From Parasponia andersonii (taxonomy: Eukaryota; Streptophyta; Magnoliopsida; Rosales; Cannabaceae): a stretch of 64,000 nt of DNA. Of the stretch, positions 51,001 through 60,444 are shown piece after piece. The DNA is taken from positions 40,162-104,161 of the forward strand of contig JXTB01000528.1 of assembly GCA_002914805.1 (NCBI GenBank). The letters are read 5' to 3'. Below the pieces are notes generated by a model. That model was not told where the DNA came from and ran no database searches. It saw only the letters and a list, made by a program, of their open reading frames with translations. A program made the translations under genes and the position numbers. How positions within the stretch are numbered: position 1 is the first letter of the stretch; the number at the start of each line of letters is the position of its first letter.

Positions 51001-54000
51001 GCATGACTAGTTTTGACTATTTGAATTTGCTAAGAGATTCTTACACTTAGATATATTATAATTAAGTGAGTATTTATTATACAAGTATGCAATCTAAGTG
51101 GGAGAATGTGGGAATATTTTGTATGAACTAGCATAATCATTAACAACTCACTATAATATCATAATTAAAATATGTTATAGATACCTATATGATCATATAT
51201 TAAATATGCATAGTATTACTTATTAGACCATAATAAGATAGACACTTACTAACTAACAAGAGGCCCATGGGCTCCCTCACTCGTAGTGTCTTGGCTAACT
51301 CATGGGTCATGACCCTTCTTCCAACTGTATTTTGTTTATATAGACACTTGGTATCTAATGTGGTAGTATGATAAGATGAGAGAAAGAGGTAGATGTGAGG
51401 AGAGCTCTGCAAGCTTTAGTTCTTGTTGATCTTGTAGGCTTAACGGAGAGAAAATGACAACTACAAGTTCAAAGGGAAAAACTTGCGAGGTATTTCCCAA
51501 ACTCTTATACTTTGATCTACCTCAAATCTAATGGTTATCAATTATGTATTGGGTTATGTTGGATGAGCTATATATTAATTTGTGTTAAGAAATTTTTATG
51601 AAAATTAACACTAAAAATTAAAACAGGAAACTTTAATTACAAAATTACATTCTAGGAATGAGCAGTTAAGGTCATGCTTACATTGGCTAAAGATTCTCTA
51701 ACAGCAGAAGCACAGATCTGTAGGCAAGCAGATAAATATGTATCAGTTGATGCCCCGTATTCCATACTCCATAACAGTAGATGAATATCACCACAGCTAG
51801 AGGTAGGCACGACCCGTTAGTGTTTGCTTGAATTCATTTCTAACTTTTTTTATTTAAATAAATTGAAAATAGAATTGAAATTTTTGTTTTAATTTTTAAT
51901 TTTTAAAAACAAGAAACATGCTTGGTAAACTTAATTTTTTTTTTAAAAAAAAGTGCAAATAATGAGAGAAAAAGTCATATAGATTTGTATTTATGTATGT
52001 ATATACATATATATATATTTATGTATAAATGTCTGCATCTTTTTTAGTTTTTGAAATTTGTTTTAAAAAATAAAGGTATTAGAAAATTTTTATCATCACT
52101 TTTTTTTGAAAATTTTGGTAATAATTTTTTAAAAACAGAAAACAAAAACAAAGTTGACAAGCAAACTTTAAAAGAAAAATTCCACTTTTTTGTTTAAAAG
52201 AACAAATAATAGAAAACAGAAGTAAATCCAAGTAAGACCTTAACATGGCAGTTATTTCATCAATCCAGTTGAAGTATCTCATAACCAAGAAGTGCTTCGT
52301 TTCAATCATTTGAACTAGTTGTCTTGCTAGTCCTAAAAGGACCATTAATTTGTTTCATAAACATACCGTGCACCTTGACATCGTAAAGTAAAAATATAAT
52401 AGACAAACAAAAGATAGTAGTCTATTTATTGCATAATCTTTGAGAAAGGTAGGACCAGTAGTAGAGGCAAGAAGAATACCAGTGCAAGATGATCAGCTGA
52501 CATACTTTCATGTGGAGTATCTTTCCTTTCCAGAATCTAGAAGTTTAAAAATAAATAAATAAATCACAAACAACAACATTAAACAAGAATTTCAAAGCCA
52601 GACAAGCACAGGAACTAGATTCTAAACAACCAAAGATAAAATACGGGCATATGATATAAAAGTCAAGTGAAACTAGCTCACTAACTCATGCCGTAACACA
52701 AGACTCACAATTTAAAAAGAAATATATAAGATAGAATCCCACATTTAACATTCACTAACTCGAAAAGGAAACACCAGGCGACATTGAGCTTCCATTTTTA
52801 GATTAATGATTTCCACCATAAACAGAACTAAATAGACACTTTGTGAGACTAGAATGTTTAGATACACTTTTAGTTTGTATTTTCTTTTTTTTTTTTTCCA
52901 AAAAAAAATATGGCTTAACTAGACCACCACTTACTATAAATTTAAAAGAAAATAACATACACACACTCTACCAAAATTTTAACCCCTGATCCCATAAACT
53001 CACACACACATCCCTCAAGCTTTGGACCAACTGAGCTAACTCCAGTTGGTTATTTTGTATTTTCTTTTAAATAAACAAAAGTTTACATTTTTTTTTTGAA
53101 AACATTCTTGGTAACACTGTTTTTATTTTCTGTTTAAAAAAATTATAAACAAATTTTTAAAAGTAATGGAAGTGAAACATTTTCACCTTAAAAACAAAAA
53201 AAGTCAAGTCAGAAAGTGATATTTTTCTAAATAAAATTTTTTAATCGTAATTTCTTAAATAAATTTTCGAAAACAATATTTTTTCTAAAATAAAAGTTCA
53301 AAAATAGTATTTTCGTAGATGGCATTTTTATAAATAAATATTTTAAATTGATATTTTTCTAAAATAATATTTAAAAATGGTATTTTTAATTAATTTTTAT
53401 AGTTACCAAACATGCTTATGTTTTTTGTTTTTAAAAATTAAAATGATTTGATGTGTTATCAATTGAGTTTTTTATTTTTAACATTTAAAAAACATAAACA
53501 AAATTTTTGTTTTTATTTTCAATTTTTATAAACAAAAAAATTGAAAGTGTATCCAAATATGGCTCAAATCTTGACCTGACATGATTTGCTACATCTTTAG
53601 CTGCTGGAGTACTGGACTTTAAGCCGTTTGAATTCTATTTAAAACTTAATTTCTCAAAAAAAACACTTCCTAATAAAATTTTGGCTCTTATGGCAAAATG
53701 ACAGAATTCTAGACCCAATGTAAATAAATGACCGTTTTTTAAATATTATTGCAAAGTGTCCGTTATATATATATATATATATATATTTATATAACAAGTA
53801 TAAAATATTATATATCAAGCATAAAAATTTATACTCAGATGTAAATATATTAATTTACTAAGTATAAAAATATATATATTTAGACATTTAATTATAAAAT
53901 TTAATAAATAAATATCTACTTAATTAAATTTAAAATATTAATCATCTACTCAAATCTCTTTAAAATTTTGGGCTCAAGCAAACAATTTAAAATACAATAT

Positions 54001-55047
54001 TACCCATGAAAACTTAATAAATTAATATTAAAAAAAATGATAAAGAGAAATCCTCAAAAACAAACTATACAAACTTTAAATTCCTGAACAAGCAATAAAC
54101 ATATCCAATACGCTATTATTACCCTACTAAAACGAGCCATGATGCAGCATTCGCTAAAAATCATCGATGGCTAATGAAATGGTATTCATATATATTTTTT
54201 TTAAGTAGAACTTAATTAATGACTATTACTTTAACACACATATTTTATTAAAGTTTACTTTACTAAAATTTGAACTCCTAATCTCCCAAACTCAAAGGTA
54301 TATCTCTCTGAGCAGATGACAATAGTATTCCTATTCTCATGCGTGTGCTTATCACCAAAAGGAATATGCTCAAAGGTATATCTCTCTGAGCAGATGACAA
54401 TAGTATTCCTATTCTCATGCGTGTGCTTATCACCAAAAGGAATATGCTAATACCTAGAGTTGTCGCCCATGCTTTACGTATCCCAAAACTTCGATCTTAA
54501 GTCACTCTAATTTTTTTTTTTAAAAATAGAGTTTAATTAAATGATCATTATTTAATATAAATTAAAAGAAAAAAAAATATACGCACGCACGGCTAAAATT
54601 TGAATTTAAAATTCCAAACTCAATCACAGTCCCAGCTAGTCCAGTTTGCTTTATACTTAGTACACTTAAACTTACACAAAAGCCAAAATTCCCCGTAAAG
54701 GGCACAAAGAAAAAAAAAAAAACCTGGGATGAAAAAGCTGCAATTGACATTCCCAAGCGAAACGCAATGGCATCGGCAACGGGGAGATGACGACGGCGAT
54801 GGCCCTTGGAAGCTACGCGGGTACCTCTCTGAGCCGGAGAAGAAGAAGAAGAAGAAAGAGTTGACGACGGCGATGGCGATTGCGTTACGGAGTTGTCCTT
54901 CGGATTGGAAACCCTTTTCTTGGCCTTCTTCTTGATCTTATTAGCAACGACCTTTTCTGGGCTTGCTTCAGTAGGTCCCGCGCACGGCGGAGGATCTCCA
55001 AACGAGTGATTTGGGCAGTCGAAAATGGAAGCGGCGGGGACGGCAGN
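36002..55047 (-). CDS. CPR5: CPR5: plant transmembrane nucleoporin (start codon missing)
   Basis: Five coding exons were reconstructed on the minus strand: 55047-54724, 52536-52480, 51717-51682, 37555-36803 and 36526-36002 (TGA). All have AG/GT borders and consistent phase, totalling 564 codons, the length I recall for Arabidopsis CPR5. Landmarks: a basic Ser-rich N terminus (KIKKKAKKR; poly-Ser), LGMSIAAFSSQ, ILERKDTPHESMSADHLAL (exon 2), ICASAVRESLAN (exon 3), FARNFEKSFSSTFRTLKEM, a coiled-coil-like charged stretch, and five membrane segments (LVAGLLIMVGSLFYATYV; LLGVLMIISVAYLLL; VTFLILLLAFACGF; the LLYWETICLVHFF region; VLFYGMLVVLPLLCGL). Arabidopsis CPR5 is an inner nuclear-pore membrane protein restraining effector-triggered immunity, cell death and senescence. 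The first visible codon is incomplete (N at 55047) and no in-frame ATG follows the upstream stop. Intron 3 is 14.1 kb because of a nested retrotransposon. Confidence 0.93.
37622..38165 (+). repeat. Left LTR of the CPR5-intron element
   Basis: 544 bp with TG..CA ends. Shares most of its sequence with 51107-51610, for example ggatgagctatat near the 3' end and tagtattacttattgga in the middle. Target duplication ctaaa immediately outside. Confidence 0.9.
38723..41262 (+). mobile_element. Nested Gypsy-type LTR (solo)
   Basis: Starts TGTAATAGTACC and ends CTAGTCATTACA, giving the TGTAAT..ATTACA ends common in plant Gypsy LTRs. It contains a GC-rich leader-like segment (about 38760-39063), the 28-bp tandem array (39413-39630), and the gctcacccttcctacttctc phrase near 40710 typical of such LTRs. 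No second LTR or coding region. I could not fix a target duplication, so the ends are provisional. Confidence 0.6.
39413..39630. repeat. Degenerate 28-bp tandem array, 8 units
   Basis: The step 'tGATAt/c..TTTTT' recurs at 39415, 39443, 39470, 39499, 39528, 39556, 39584 and 39613, i.e. every 27-29 bp, with consensus close to AAGTGATATTTTTCTAAAT. The same module appears at 53.2-53.4 kb and in the foldback arms at 9.4 and 22.2 kb. Confidence 0.8.
42908..43436. other. Assembly gap (529 N)
   Basis: A run of N inside the left LTR of the nested element. Open frames made entirely of X across it are meaningless. Confidence 1.
43437..44186 (+). mobile_element. Copia-type LTR fragment nested in the left Gypsy-like LTR
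   Basis: Sequence after the N gap through tttttccgctgcgttcatga (about 44098) to ccaaca at 44186 interrupts the alignment between the two LTRs of the host element (42907 resumes near 44200). The TTCCGCTGCGTTC phrase is shared with the solo LTR at 20634-22731. The 5' end is lost in the N gap. Confidence 0.6.
44467..46740 (+). other. Decayed internal region of the nested LTR element
   Basis: No intact frame. Around 45180-45210 the phrase cgaggactagcaaaatctta followed by agtttggg looks like a Gypsy polypurine tract, suggesting an older element end here. A section at 45400-45540 is richer in CCT/AGG steps with two similar halves (gcctctaggcag and acctctaggtagc). Confidence 0.35.
46756..46990. repeat. 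Imperfect direct duplication of about 120 bp
   Basis: gagtcacgtgaccagttgag (about 46774) and gagtcacgtgtgaccgactg (about 46893) start parallel copies. Both continue through ccactattgatga/ccaccattgataac and ttatcaatg. The copies carry many substitutions. It is part of retroelement debris. Confidence 0.75.
46991..48946 (+). other. Decayed internal region, no gene
   Basis: AT-rich non-coding sequence. Purine tracts at about 47461 (taagtgtggaggg) and 48104 (taagtgtggggg) resemble polypurine tracts of LTR elements. A Lys/Phe-rich frame around 48151-48528 is low complexity. Confidence 0.4.
51107..51610 (+). repeat. Right LTR of the CPR5-intron element
   Basis: 504 bp with TG..CA ends, preceded by a Copia-style polypurine tract and followed by ctaaa. 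About 40 bp shorter than the left LTR, with many substitutions, so the insertion is not recent. Confidence 0.9.
51821..52239. mobile_element. Probable MITE in CPR5 intron 2
   Basis: The left end tgtttgcttgaattcatttc and the right end (reverse complement aaggtcttacttggatttac) are imperfectly inverted. The interior is A/T-rich with arms of opposite strand bias (ttttaatttttaatttttaa and aaaaacagaaaacaaaaac). No coding. Confidence 0.45.
52890..53045 (-). repeat. SINE-like element, copy 1, in CPR5 intron 1
   Basis: On the minus strand: TTAGCTCAGTTGGT (A-box-like, about 53040-53027), a GATCAGGGGTTAAAA B-box-like step (about 52994-52980), then a body with a 'tttaaatttatagtaag' stretch and a poly-T/A end near 52890. 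Same family as copies at 54.2 and 54.5 kb. Confidence 0.5.
53046..53575. mobile_element. Probable MITE carrying a 28-bp repeat array
   Basis: T-rich left arm (ggttattttgtattttcttt) and A-rich right arm (tataaacaaaaaaattgaaa) with inverse character. The interior 53217-53400 has the 28-bp module (gtgatatttttctaaat) at 53217, 53245, 53273 and, less regularly, at 53305, 53348 and 53378. No coding. Confidence 0.4.
54190..54320 (-). repeat. SINE-like element, copy 2
   Basis: On the minus strand: ctgctcagagagatatacct (A-box region), then gattaggagttcaaatttta (B-box-like GGAGTTCAAAT), then an AT body ending in tcattaattaagttctactt and an A tract. Parallels copies 1 and 3. Confidence 0.5.
54291..54446. 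repeat. Perfect tandem duplication, 2 x 78 bp, in CPR5 intron 1
   Basis: The unit at 54291-54368 (ctcaaaggtatatctctctg...aggaatatg) is repeated without mismatch at 54369-54446. It overlaps the head of SINE-like copy 2. Confidence 0.95.
54505..54650 (-). repeat. SINE-like element, copy 3
   Basis: On the minus strand: a degraded A-box area near 54640, tggaattttaaattcaaatt (degraded B box), a GTGCGTGCGT step, then tgatcatttaattaaactct and an A tract near 54510. All three copies lie on the same strand as CPR5. Confidence 0.45.
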
Positions 55048-55159
55048 GATATTCGTTGCTTTGAATGCCCATCAATGGTAAAGCAAAAGAAATTCCACTA
55101 AAAGATATTCGTTGCTTTGAATGCCCATCAATGGTAAAGCAAAAGAAATTCCACTAAAA
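55048..55159. repeat. Perfect tandem duplication, 2 x 56 bp, beside an N at the CPR5 start
   Basis: gatattcgttgctttgaatg at 55048 starts a 56-bp unit repeated exactly at 55104-55159. The single N at 55047 sits at its left edge, exactly where the CPR5 reading frame loses its start. Confidence 0.95.
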
Positions 55160-56905
55160 AAAAGCATAAAGCAAAAAGCAAATAAAGAGGATGCCAGTAC
55201 TGTCTATAAAGCAAATCCGATAAAAAAAAAAATGCCTAAAATGAAAGGGGAAAAAAACGCATAAAGCAAAATACTGTGTTAAATGCGTTAATTTTCTCAT
55301 CTTTTTCTACTCCCTTTAGTCTCTGTGTCTATTGTTTCGTACGTAAATTTCACCGTTAGTTTAATATTTTAATAATATAATAAATCACAAATTGCGTAAA
55401 CAATGTAACGAAAGAATACGTAAAAGATGTAAGGAAAAATGCAAAGTACAATTGGCATTTTTTAAGCAAAAATAGGCTTCCACGTTGTGCTTGATGTGCA
55501 CGAGCTTTTTTTGTTTTTAGGGGAACTTGATGTACACCAGCTTAAGGAAGAAAAAATAAAAGAAGAAAGGAAAGAAAATGATTAAGACATACTTTATCGT
55601 ATCAATTTCTTTGTATTGACATTTAAATTTTTGTGTTCTAATATTATTTATATATAGTTACAAACTATAGTATTATTCATAACAAGTTATCAGAGTCTCT
55701 AACTATAATTGTTATATTAAGGTAAAGTTTTGTAAGTTAATTTCATATTATAATTGTGTTATAGTTTGATAATTTGTAGTATTATTTACAACAACTTATG
55801 GTATATTTTGTTTGATAAAAATAAAATTGCTATGTAATATTTTGTTTTAGATGTCCATCAAATATTTGAAAGGTAAAGTAAAAGATGTTTACAAGCACAA
55901 AGAAAAAAAAAAAGACGCCATTAATACTTATAAAGCCAAAAAGGGAAAAAAAAAAAAAGAGAAAGAAAGACGCCATTAATGCCTCTAAAGCATTTTTAAG
56001 GCAAAAATGCTTCAGAGATTATAAAAGCAAAAGTCGTCATTAATGCCTATATATAGTCTTCACATTGTGCTTGATGTATACGAGCTGAAGGAAGAAAAAT
56101 TACAGAAGAAAGAACGAAAGAACAAAAGAAAGAAAAAGATTAATAAGAGATAATTTATCATATTATTTTCTTTGTATTGGCATTTATATTATTGTGCTCT
56201 AATATTATTTATATATAGTTATAAATGTATTATTATTCACAACAAATTATCAATACGAATTTATTGATTGTTGTTGAGGTAAAATTTTGTAATTAAGTTA
56301 ACTTCATATTATAATTGTGATATAGTTTGATAAATTGCAGTATTTTATTAACAAAAAAACAATTGCAGAATTATTTACACTACAACAAATTAGGCTTTTC
56401 ATAGTATATAAGTATAGCATTCTCAAAAAATATCGCCATTTTTTTTCTTCAATAGCATAAGTCTTAGCATTCACTAAAAAGGTCAAAATAAAAGTTCAAA
56501 CTTCCTCATAATAATAAAAAAAAAAAAANNNAAAAAAAAAAAAAGAAAGAAAAAACTTGACCCATAAAATTATATTTCAATGTCATTTCATTTTTTAATT
56601 ACATGAATTATATATTATGAGTATTTTATGAAGTAAAGTTCCAATTAATCCTATATTTTAACTATTTTAACTAAAAAAAAAACTAAAAAAAATTTAATCG
56701 GGTGCCATCTTAAAAACTAAGTATCTAGGGAAATTTGCCTCCTTTCCCCAAAAGTTTGCCACCTGAATCAAATTTCAGTACTCCTCATCCATAGCCAAAC
56801 TAATCTCCAAATATTAAAACCTTAAATTGCAAATTATCATGGATAAATCAATGACCCAACTGCTCGTTTTACCCTGCAACTCACGAGTGCCATGAGAGAG
56901 AGAGC
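55160..56905 (+). repeat. Retroelement-like direct repeats upstream of CPR5
   Basis: Segments at about 55482-55790 and 56060-56345 align in the same direction (ttgtgcttgatgtgcacgag versus ttgtgcttgatgtatacgag; later ttatatatagtta and atattataattgtg). A PBS-like ttatcagagtct lies in the first copy (about 55687). This looks like LTR plus leader of a small or decayed Copia/TRIM element. Between the copies are poly-A-rich variants of 'gacgccattaatgcc'. An NNN lies at 56529-56531. No gene; the CPR5 promoter must be near 55.1-55.5 kb. Confidence 0.5.
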
Positions 56906-57443
56906 TGTTGAATAGTCAATAAAAACAACACCAACATGGTGCTGTAATTTTTGAAGAAAACTTGGCAGCTCCTTTAGGTAGAGAAAAGTATGGCACTAAG
57001 TTATTGACCAAAGAAAAAAAAAAAAAAAAAAAAGGAATGGGGACGTATTGATTGGATGAGGGGTGAGGGATTTACCTATAAATACCCCTCACCTTAACCT
57101 AATTCATCATCTTATTCTAAATAATTCTTCTCCCCTTAAGAGAAAATTCAAGTTTAGGAATTTTTCTTAAGTGTTTCACTTGTTTTCTCCTAAATTATTT
57201 AGAGAGTGTTTTTTTCCATTTCAAGAAAGAGAGGTTCTTTTGTTCTCTCTTTGTATTTAGAGAGAAGTAAATTGTAATTTTTTTTTATAGTAAAATTCTT
57301 CACATACTTGTCCATGGATGTAGCCTAAATTAGGTAAACCACGTTAAATCTTTTATGTGCCTAATCTTTTTCATTTTATCTAAATTTCCTTGACTCGTAT
57401 TTTAACTGTGTGTTGTCACTTCCACAAAGCCTATTTCTTAACA
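56906..57443 (+). repeat. Left LTR of the decayed Copia element
   Basis: 538 bp, TG..CA ends, with tataaata at 57077-57084. It is followed directly by the mutated primer binding site. Aligns with 62549-63077 with many substitutions, showing age. Confidence 0.85.
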
Positions 57444-57479
57444 GTGGTACTAGAGTCATTGGTTAGAGTACTGTTCATA

Positions 57480-58420
57480 TATATGGTACTGTTCACATCT
57501 AGTGAAACGATGGTAATTAAAGAAATCGTGATGAAAAAAATGACGGCGAAATTTGATAATGAGAAGTTTAATGAGAACAATTTCTCTTAATGAAAAATGA
57601 AGAGAAAGATAATCTTGAGAAAAGATAATTGCTTAGCAATAATTGGAGAAAAACTTGTTGAGATTACTGAGGATAAAAAGTGGGATGAGATGGATGACAA
57701 TACTGTCTTTAACTTACATCATACATTAGCAAATGGAGTTTTGTCGAGCGTTAAAGAGAAAAATTCAACCGAGAAGATATGGGATACATTGACAAAGTTG
57801 TATCAGACCAAGTCACTGTACAACAAAATTTTCTTGAAGAGAAAGCTTTACACACTTTGGACGGTGGAATCAATAATGGTGACTGACCACATTAATAGCC
57901 TCAAACACTCTATTTTTATAACTCATAATAATAGAGCATAAAATAAAGGATAATGAATGTGCAGGACTCTTATTTTAGAGTCTACTTAATTTGCATAATC
58001 AACTCATCATAAATATGACTAATAATGTTACAACTTTAGTTTTCAACGTTCTTAACACTATTATTCTCAAAGAAGAAAATTGGCAAAAGAACAAAGAAGA
58101 TAAATTAGTAAGTTTACAGTAAGCAGATGCTTTGATAATGAGAGGGAGATCAATAGGGTGAGGCCCCAGTAGGAGTCAAAGTCATGATAAATCAAAGTCA
58201 AGAAGTAAGAAAAATGTCAAGTATTATCACTGTGGCAAGAAAGAGTACGTCAAAAGGGAGTGTTGGCAATTCAAGAAAATTGAAGATTCTAGAGTAAAGG
58301 ATCCTGAGTCATCAAATGCTCAAGAGAATATTGTAAGTACCTCAGATGATAGAGAAATCATGTACAACGAAGCAATAATAATTTCTAAGGACAAAAGGCA
58401 GCTTACTGATATTTAATTAG
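57480..58420 (+). pseudogene. Copia gag relic
   Basis: MTAKFDNEKFNENNFS, then after a stop KRKIILRKDNCLAIIGEKL, DTLTKLYQTKSLYNKIFLKR and LYTLWTVESIMVTDHINSL match Copia gag (UBN2 type, 'W..L...Y...SL.NK..LK..LY.L'). A degraded CCHC zinc knuckle (YYHCGKKEYVKRECW, first Cys lost) lies near 58210-58265. In-frame stops are present. Confidence 0.8.
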
Positions 58421-59450
58421 TAGATTCAGGAGCAACGTGGCACATGATATCTCACAGAGAGTGGTTTCACACATATAAACCTGTCTCTGGAGAATCTGTA
58501 TTTATGGGTAACAACCATGCCTTAGAAATTACTAGGATTGGCACCTTCAAGATGAAAATGTACGATGACACTATTCATACTATTCAAGAGGTGCGACATG
58601 TGAAGGACCTGAAGAAAAATCTATTGTCTTTCGGACAATTAGATAAGCTAAGTTGTAAAACTTGTGTCGAGAATAAGATCATGAAGATTATAAAGAGCAC
58701 ACTTGTAGTATTGAAGGTAGAGAAGATCACAGTGAATCTGTAAATGCTTAAAGGAGATACACTAATGAAAGCAGAAACATCAGTTGCTTTAATGAATTTC
58801 GAAGAAGAATCAACGATGATATGGCATCGTAAGCTCGACCATATATCAAAACAAGGCTTGAAGATTCTCTCTGAATGGAGGTTGTTTCCTAGTCTCACAT
58901 AGGTATCTTTACCCTTTTGTGAGTATTGTGTCACACACAAGCAGCATAGTTTAAAATTTAGTACATCCAGTTCTAGAAGTAAGAAAGTTCTAAACTTAGT
59001 TCACTCTGATGTTTGGCAAGCACCGGTGATGTCCTTAGGAGGAGCTAAATATTTTGTATCTTTTATTGATGATTACTCCAAGAGATATTGAGTGTATCCT
59101 ATCAAGAGAAAAGTTGATGTATTTTCAATTTTCAAAATATTCAAAGCGCAGATAGAGCTTGAATCTGAAGAGAAGATCAAGTATTTGAGGACGGACAATG
59201 GAGGAGAATATATAAGCAATAAGTTGGATAACTTCTATCAACAAGAAGATATCAAAAGACAGTTTATAGCAGTGTACACTCTTCAGCAAAATGGAGTGGT
59301 AGAATGGATAAACAGAACCTTGTTAGAAAAGACAAGAGCAATGTTGAGAGCTGCAGATCTACCTAAGACATTTTTAGCAGAAGCAGTTAAAACCACCTGT
59401 TATATGATTAATCGATCTTCATCAACTGCTCTAGTGGAGAGGAGCAACAT
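58421..59450 (+). pseudogene. Copia protease-integrase relic, first copy
   Basis: Protease motif DSGATWHM starts at 58423. The pre-integrase step WHRKLDHISKQG is near 58820, then the integrase core SDVWQAP, FIDDYS, LRTDNGGEY and 'QQNGVVEWINRTLLEKTRAM' (His and Glu contexts altered). Two in-frame stops (before VSLPF and VYPIK) break it. Confidence 0.85.
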
Positions 59451-60444
59451 GATATATGACTTCTCACAGAGAGTATTTTTACACATATGAACCTGTCTTT
59501 GGAGGATCTGTGTTCATAGGTAATGATCATACCTTAGAGATCGCTGGGATTAGTACTATTAAGACAAAAATGTATGATGACATTATTCATACTATTCAAG
59601 GGGTGCAATATATAAAGAGCCTAAAGAAAAATCTATTGTCTTTAGGATAATTAGATAATCTTGGTTACAAAACTCGTGTCAAGAATGGAATCATGAAGAT
59701 CATGAAGGGTACACTTGTAGAAATGAATCCAGATAAGATCACAGTGAATTTATACATGCTTAAAGAAGATACATTGATGGAGATAGAGGCATCAATTGCT
59801 TCAACAAATTCTAGAGAAGAGTCAACAATGATGTGATATCATAAGTTCGGCCATATATCGGAACAAGGCTTGAAGATTCTCTCTGAATAAAGCTTATTTC
59901 GTGGTCTTACAAAGGTATCATTACCCTTTTATGAGCACTGTGTCATAAATAAGCAACATAGATTAAAGTTCAGTACATCCAGTTCCAGAAGTAAAGAGAT
60001 TCTAGACTTGGTTTACTCTGATGTTTGACAAGTACCAGTGATGTCTTTAGGAGGAGCTAGATACTTTATATCTTTTATTGATGATTACACTAGGAGATAT
60101 TGGGTGTATCCTATCAAGAGGAGGGCAAATATATTTTCAGTCTTCAAAACATTCAAAATGTAGTTAAAGCTTGAATCTGGATAGAATATCAAGTGTTTGA
60201 GGATAGACAATAAAAGAGAATATAAAAGTGATGAATTTGATATCTTCTGTCGATAAGAAGGTATCAAGAGGCAATTTATAACAGTGTACACTCCTCAACA
60301 AAATAGAATGGCAAAGTAGATGAATAGAACTTTGTTGGAAAGTATAAGAGCAATGTTAAGAGCTGCAGGTTTACCTAAGATATTTTAGGCAAAAGTAGTT
60401 AAAATCATCTGTTATATGATTAATCGATCTTCATCAACAACGAT
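59443..60444 (+). pseudogene. Copia protease-integrase relic, duplicated copy
   Basis: Repeats the 58436-59440 segment: TSHREYFYTYEPVFGGSVF, IHTIQGVQYIKSLKKNLLSLG, then a stop-laden SDV..VPVMSLGGARYF and 'TPQQNRMAK' to 'MINRSSSTTID'. It lacks the DSGA motif at its start and carries more stops than copy 1. It joins into the downstream pol sequence, so copy 1 is the extra piece or the crossover fell in the SSST region. Confidence 0.8.

Larger units (their letters stand above)
37622..51610 (+). mobile_element. 14-kb non-autonomous Copia-type LTR element inside CPR5 intron 3
   Basis: The left LTR is 37622-38165 (TGTTGGAATATTTTG...TTAACA) and the right LTR 51107-51610 (TGTGGGAATATTTTG...TTAACA), both plus orientation and clearly diverged. 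The target duplication ctaaa lies at 37617-37621 and 51611-51615. A primer binding site TTGGTATCAAGAGCC follows the left LTR (38167-38181). A polypurine tract (aagtgggagaa, ending 51106) precedes the right LTR. The internal region that belongs to it (38182-38722, about 41263-42150, about 50286-51106) shows no gag or pol. The rest is later insertions. Opposite orientation to CPR5. Confidence 0.92.

Noticed and set aside
52079..52345. 88-codon minus-strand frame in CPR5 intron 2, considered as the missing exon 2
   Set aside because: No usable donor in phase and poor match; 52536-52480 gives ILERKDT..DHLAL with proper AG/GT borders and fits CPR5.
1..55047. Functional cluster of RKP, HIT4 and CPR5
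   Set aside because: RKP and CPR5 both touch CDK-inhibitor biology in Arabidopsis, but the genes differ in strand, are 19-31 kb apart and have no shared promoter. Chance neighbourhood is enough.
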